9,722 bases of DNA from Propionibacteriaceae bacterium (GTDB lineage: Bacteria > Actinomycetota > Actinomycetes > Propionibacteriales > Propionibacteriaceae): positions 1 to 9,722 of the forward strand of contig JAKDIK010000075.1 of the NCBI GenBank assembly GCA_030450535.1, in the 5' to 3' direction. Position numbers and translations under genes: made by a program. Below the pieces are notes generated by a model, which worked only from the letters and a program-made list of their open reading frames with translations, made no database searches and was not told the origin of the DNA. Positions 7,010-9,722 of the stretch are shown here, piece after piece (position 1 is the stretch's first letter; every line of letters starts with the position of its first letter).

Positions 7010-8025
7010 GCCGGCTGCGCGTTGCCGTCGTGGGCGCGGGTCGGATCGGCTCCGTCCACGCCGCCACCGTCACCGGTCACCCCCGGGCCGTTTTGGCGTG
7101 CGTGGCCGATCCCGTGGAGGAGTCGGCGCGCTCGCTGGGCGAGTCGCTCGGCGTGCCCTGGACCACCGACGTCGAGGCCGCCCTGACCGGTGATGCGGAT
7201 GCCGTCCTCGTCTGCTCGCCGACCGCCCTGCACGGCCCGCACACCCAGACTGCCGTCGCGGCGGGCAAACACGTCCTGATGGAGAAGCCGATCGCCCTGG
7301 ATCTGGCTGCTGCCGACGCGTGCCTGGCCGCGGTCGGAGCGAACGCCGCGCGGGTCATGATCGGCTTCAACCGCCGGTTCTCGCCCGAGGCGCTCCAGAT
7401 CCGCGAGCGCTTGGACGCCGGCGTGATCGGTCCGGTCGAACAGGTGACGATCATCAGCCGCGACCCGGCACCGCCCTCGGATGCGTACCTCCAAGGGTCC
7501 GGCGGCCTCTTCAAGGACATGACGATCCATGATTTCGACATGGCCCGCTTCCTCGTGGGCGACATCGCCGCCGTGCACGCCACCGGGCAGCGGACCAGTG
7601 ACATCGCGGACGCCCATGACGGCGCCGTCGTGACCCTGACCGCCGTCTCGGGGGCCGTCGTCGTGATCATCAACTCCCGGCACTGCGCGGCGGGCTACGA
7701 CCAGCGCATGGAGATCTTTGGCCGCGACGGGTCGATCGAACAGACCAACCAGCGGGCGACCTCGCTGCGCGTGCACACGGGGAGCGCCACCGAGGCAGCG
7801 GACGCCTACCTGCCGTTCTTCCTCGAGCGCTATGCCCGCGCCTACGCCACCGAGCTGGATACGTTCCTGGGCAACATCGCCCGGGGCGTTCCGCAGTCGC
7901 CTTCGCTGGCGGACGGCCGCGCCGCGCTGGTGCTCGCCGACGCCGCCGCCGAGTCCATCCGGACCGGCGGCACCGTGCGGGTCGAGGCCGGCACGAGGGA
8001 GCCAAACGGAGGAGGAGATCGATGA
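7006..8025 (+). CDS. iolG: Inositol 2-dehydrogenase (IolG)
   Basis: This 339-aa Gfo/Idh/MocA-family oxidoreductase oxidises myo-inositol to scyllo-inosose with NAD+, the entry step. The N-terminal Rossmann fold starts with VAVVGAGRIGSVHA (GxGxxG at 10-15). EKP follows with K94, then FNRRFSP. The catalytic-triad segment is GSGGLFKDMTIHDFDMARFL, with D171 and H175 at spacing matching the K/D/H triad known for Bacillus IolG. The C-terminal half is the usual beta-sheet dimerisation domain. The start overlaps the iolA stop by 4 nt; GGGGA (6992-6996) sits 9 nt upstream. Relatives in this family act on chiro- or scyllo-inositol or other sugars, so the exact substrate is inferred from the operon and the DMTIHDFDMARF motif. 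Confidence 0.9.
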   Translation: MSRLRVAVVGAGRIGSVHAATVTGHPRAVLACVADPVEESARSLGESLGVPWTTDVEAALTGDADAVLVCSPTALHGPHTQTAVAAGKHVLMEKPIALDLAAADACLAAVGANAARVMIGFNRRFSPEALQIRERLDAGVIGPVEQVTIISRDPAPPSDAYLQGSGGLFKDMTIHDFDMARFLVGDIAAVHATGQRTSDIADAHDGAVVTLTAVSGAVVVIINSRHCAAGYDQRMEIFGRDGSIEQTNQRATSLRVHTGSATEAADAYLPFFLERYARAYATELDTFLGNIARGVPQSPSLADGRAALVLADAAAESIRTGGTVRVEAGTREPNGGGDR

Positions 8026-8882
8026 GGATCGCCGGAGCCCCCATCAGCTGGGGCGTGTGTGAGGTGCCGGGCTGGGGCCACCAGCTCGCGCCCGATCGGG
8101 TGCTGCGCGAGATGGTCGAGCTGGGGCTGACCGCCACCGAGTTCGGCCCCCAGGGGTGGCTGCCGGTCGCCCCGGCCGAGCGCGCGGCGGTGCTTGCGGA
8201 CGCGGGGTTGGCCGCGGTGGGCGCCTTCGTGCCGGTGGTGCTGCATCGCGACGACCACGACCCGCGGCCGGGCGTGGACGCCGAGTTGGACGCCTTCGCC
8301 GCCGCGGGCGGTGACGTGCTCGTGCTGGCGGCGGCGACCGGTGGCGACGGCTACGACGCCCGTCCGGAGCTCACCGAAGCCGTGTGGGATCGGTTGCTCA
8401 CCCATCTCGACCGGCTGGCCGAGCTGGCGCGAGCCCGAGGGGTGCGCCCGGCGCTGCATCCGCATGTGGGCACCCTCGTCGAGTCACGAGCCGACGTGGA
8501 GCGGGTGCTGGCCGGATCCGCGGTGCCTCTGTGCCTCGACACGGGTCACCTGCTCATCGGCGGAACCGACCCAGCCGAGCTGGTCCGCGAGCACGCCGAC
8601 CGGATCGGGCACGTGCACGCCAAGGACGTCCGCGCCGACCTCGCCGCGCGCGTGCAGTCCGGTGCGTTGACGTACACGGACGCGGTTCGCGAGGGCATGT
8701 ACGTGCCGCTGGGCACGGGCGACGTGGACCTGACCGCGATCGTCGCGGGCCTGGCCGAGGTGGGCTACGACGGCTGGTGGGTGCTGGAGCAGGACACGAT
8801 TCTGGCCGCGGAGCCCCAGGACGAGGGTCCCGTCGCCGATGTCCGCGCCAGCCTGAACCACCTGCGCGGGCTCGCCTCCTGA
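8022..8882 (+). CDS. iolE: Inosose dehydratase (IolE), xylose-isomerase-like TIM barrel
   Basis: This 286-aa TIM-barrel enzyme probably removes water from scyllo-inosose to give the trihydroxycyclohexane-dione used by IolD. The N-terminus APISWGVCEVPGWGH is typical of actinobacterial IolE proteins. Metal and active-site segments of the AP-endonuclease-2/xylose-isomerase-like fold are seen in order: TATEFGP (E40), LHPHVGTLVES (H146, H148, E154), CLDTGHLLIGG (D173, H176), GHVHAKD (H197, H199, D202), PLGTGDVDL and WWVLEQD (E256). A strong ribosome site GGAGGAGGAG (8008-8017) lies inside the end of iolG, and the ATG overlaps its stop (ATGA). IolH and IolI share this fold; the pathway otherwise lacks a dehydratase here, which favours IolE. 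It is the last operon gene; only 15 bp separate its stop from that of the convergent gene, and no convincing terminator hairpin is seen there. Confidence 0.86.
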   Translation: MRIAGAPISWGVCEVPGWGHQLAPDRVLREMVELGLTATEFGPQGWLPVAPAERAAVLADAGLAAVGAFVPVVLHRDDHDPRPGVDAELDAFAAAGGDVLVLAAATGGDGYDARPELTEAVWDRLLTHLDRLAELARARGVRPALHPHVGTLVESRADVERVLAGSAVPLCLDTGHLLIGGTDPAELVREHADRIGHVHAKDVRADLAARVQSGALTYTDAVREGMYVPLGTGDVDLTAIVAGLAEVGYDGWWVLEQDTILAAEPQDEGPVADVRASLNHLRGLAS

Positions 8883-8897
8883 CGCACGCGGCGCGGT

Positions 8898-9722
8898 TCA
8901 GGCGGCGCTGAGGCCCACCCGGAAGGACACCGGGGCGGTGGCACTGAGATAGAGCCTGGGGCCGGCGAGGGCGTCCGTGCCGCCCAGGAAGCTGTACACC
9001 TCGCCCGGCACGTAGCGGCCCACCACGTCCGGGCGAGGCGGGAGGTCCGTCGTGATCACCACGGCGTCCGGCCCGTGCCGCAACACCGCCTCGAACCCCG
9101 CCATCCGCCACACGTCGGGCTCGACCTCCTCGGCACCGGTGAGCAAACCCGCCCCGAGCGCGAGTTCCAGGGAGACATCGGTGTGCGTCCCCTCCACCTC
9201 GACGTCGAGCGCCACCCCATCGGGCGCCAGCGAGCACCGGATCCCGGTGCTCAGCGGCAATTCGGTGGAGCGGCGCATGGCGAACGACATGGCCGAGCTG
9301 TAACGACCCTCCGACGCCAGCTCATACGTGCCGTCGCGTCGCAGTCGGCTGCGGTCCAGCGGTTGGTAGTAGTACGCGCGCATCATCTCCTCAAGATGCA
9401 CGACATCGCCGGCCACCTCCATGCGGTCGGCGCGGAACGGGCCGAGCCCGAAGAACCCCCTCGACAGCCGGGCCGATCGCACCACGGCGGTCCCGTTGCG
9501 GAAGCGCAGGAACGTCGGGTTGGCGGCCAACCCGGAGCCCACCCGGCCCTGGGCAGGCACGTCGGAGCCGCCGTACACGACCGTTCGGACCCGGTCGTGC
9601 TGGGTCACCAGCAGGCCCAGGTCGAGGTGCCGTCGGATCGGGGCGGGCCCCCCCCCCCGCGGCCCGTACAAGGCCACGTAGGGGTTGGGGACCCCCAACC
9701 CCCGCGCCGGCACGGCCGGCGG
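8898..9722 (-). CDS. Protein of unknown function, partial (C-terminal part only)
   Basis: An open frame reads from the right window edge to a TGA at 8898-8900, at least 274 codons, so the N-terminus is missing; the in-frame GTG at 9713 need not be the true start. I do not recognise the family. The visible part has many short alternating hydrophobic stretches suggesting beta strands (for example RVRTVVYGG, GVALDVEVEG, AVVITTDLP, RLYLSATAPVSFRV), an aromatic segment AYYYQPLDRSRLRRDGTYEL, and no membrane helix. This resembles the beta-sandwich C-terminal regions of some carbohydrate-active enzymes (lyases or hydrolases), which is only an impression. It is convergent with iolE, so it is not part of the operon. 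Codon choice is GC-rich like its neighbours and the long frame with compositionally normal protein supports a real gene. The first 20 or so visible residues depend on correct reading of an 11-base homopolymer (9648-9658). Confidence 0.65.
   Translation of the reverse strand, partial: PPAVPARGLGVPNPYVALYGPRGGGPAPIRRHLDLGLLVTQHDRVRTVVYGGSDVPAQGRVGSGLAANPTFLRFRNGTAVVRSARLSRGFFGLGPFRADRMEVAGDVVHLEEMMRAYYYQPLDRSRLRRDGTYELASEGRYSSAMSFAMRRSTELPLSTGIRCSLAPDGVALDVEVEGTHTDVSLELALGAGLLTGAEEVEPDVWRMAGFEAVLRHGPDAVVITTDLPPRPDVVGRYVPGEVYSFLGGTDALAGPRLYLSATAPVSFRVGLSAA
9648..9658. repeat. 11-base C homopolymer inside the partial right-hand gene
   Basis: Eleven consecutive C on the plus strand (G on the coding strand) encode part of an Arg-Gly-Gly-Gly run. 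Tracts of this length are prone to slippage in replication and to miscounting in sequencing. One base more or less would break the frame between the upstream and downstream parts of the gene. Confidence 0.9.
9681..9702. repeat. Perfect 10-bp inverted repeat near the window edge
   Basis: GGGGTTGGGG (9681-9690) is followed after 2 bp (AC) by its exact complement CCCCAACCCC (9693-9702). It lies within the open frame of the partial gene, encoding roughly GLGVPNP on the minus strand. With a 2-bp centre the full stem cannot close tightly; it may be a chance GC palindrome, or an edge artefact. Confidence 0.75.

Noticed and set aside
8928..8940. CACCG / CGGTG hairpin as an operon terminator after iolE
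   Set aside because: The stem is only 5 bp with a 3-nt loop, lies inside the coding region of the convergent gene, and has no T-tract.
1..9722. RNA genes, CRISPR arrays, insertion sequences, attachment sites, riboswitches
   Set aside because: I saw no tRNA-like or rRNA segments, no regularly spaced repeats, no transposase or terminal repeats, and no known leader structure; the only intergenic space over 100 bp is the 787-936 divergent region.

Overview
The window is a GC-rich stretch of bacterial DNA. Its C/G-rich third codon positions, many stop/start overlaps between genes, and protein sequences that read like actinobacterial homologues point to an actinomycete (Actinomycetota). I cannot place it to genus. 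It holds one nearly self-contained catabolic locus for myo-inositol.

Layout. Positions 49-786 (minus strand) encode a GntR/UTRA-type regulator, the likely IolR, with a possible hairpin terminator just after it. A 150-bp divergent intergenic region (787-936) carries a palindrome (TGTCCTGACA, 845-854) that fits the IolR motif I recall from Corynebacterium glutamicum, next to a plausible -35/-10 pair. On the plus strand, seven genes follow almost without gaps: iolC (937-1899, interrupted by one in-frame TAG), a class I-type aldolase (1896-2729), iolB (2726-3595), iolD (3595-5517), iolA/mmsA (5525-7009), iolG (7006-8025) and iolE (8022-8882). A convergent minus-strand gene of unknown function (8898 to the right edge) runs off the window. 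Its visible upstream end contains an 11-C homopolymer and a perfect 10-bp inverted repeat.

How the genes work together. IolG oxidises myo-inositol to scyllo-inosose (2-keto-myo-inositol), IolE dehydrates it, and IolD hydrolytically opens the ring to 5-deoxy-glucuronate. IolB isomerises this to 2-deoxy-5-keto-gluconate and IolC phosphorylates that. The aldolase splits the phosphate to dihydroxyacetone phosphate and malonate semialdehyde, and IolA turns the semialdehyde into acetyl-CoA plus CO2. Every catabolic step is covered. No inositol transporter, IolI or second IolE-like gene (IolH) is present in the window.

Main oddities. The iolC nonsense codon sits in a 33-bp patch where each apparent departure from the family pattern is a G on the plus strand and no length change occurs. 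That looks more like a base-calling artefact than ordinary decay, but a real mutation is not excluded. The locus itself is a known pathway type. I see no convincing new biological system; the least understood element is the partial right-hand gene.
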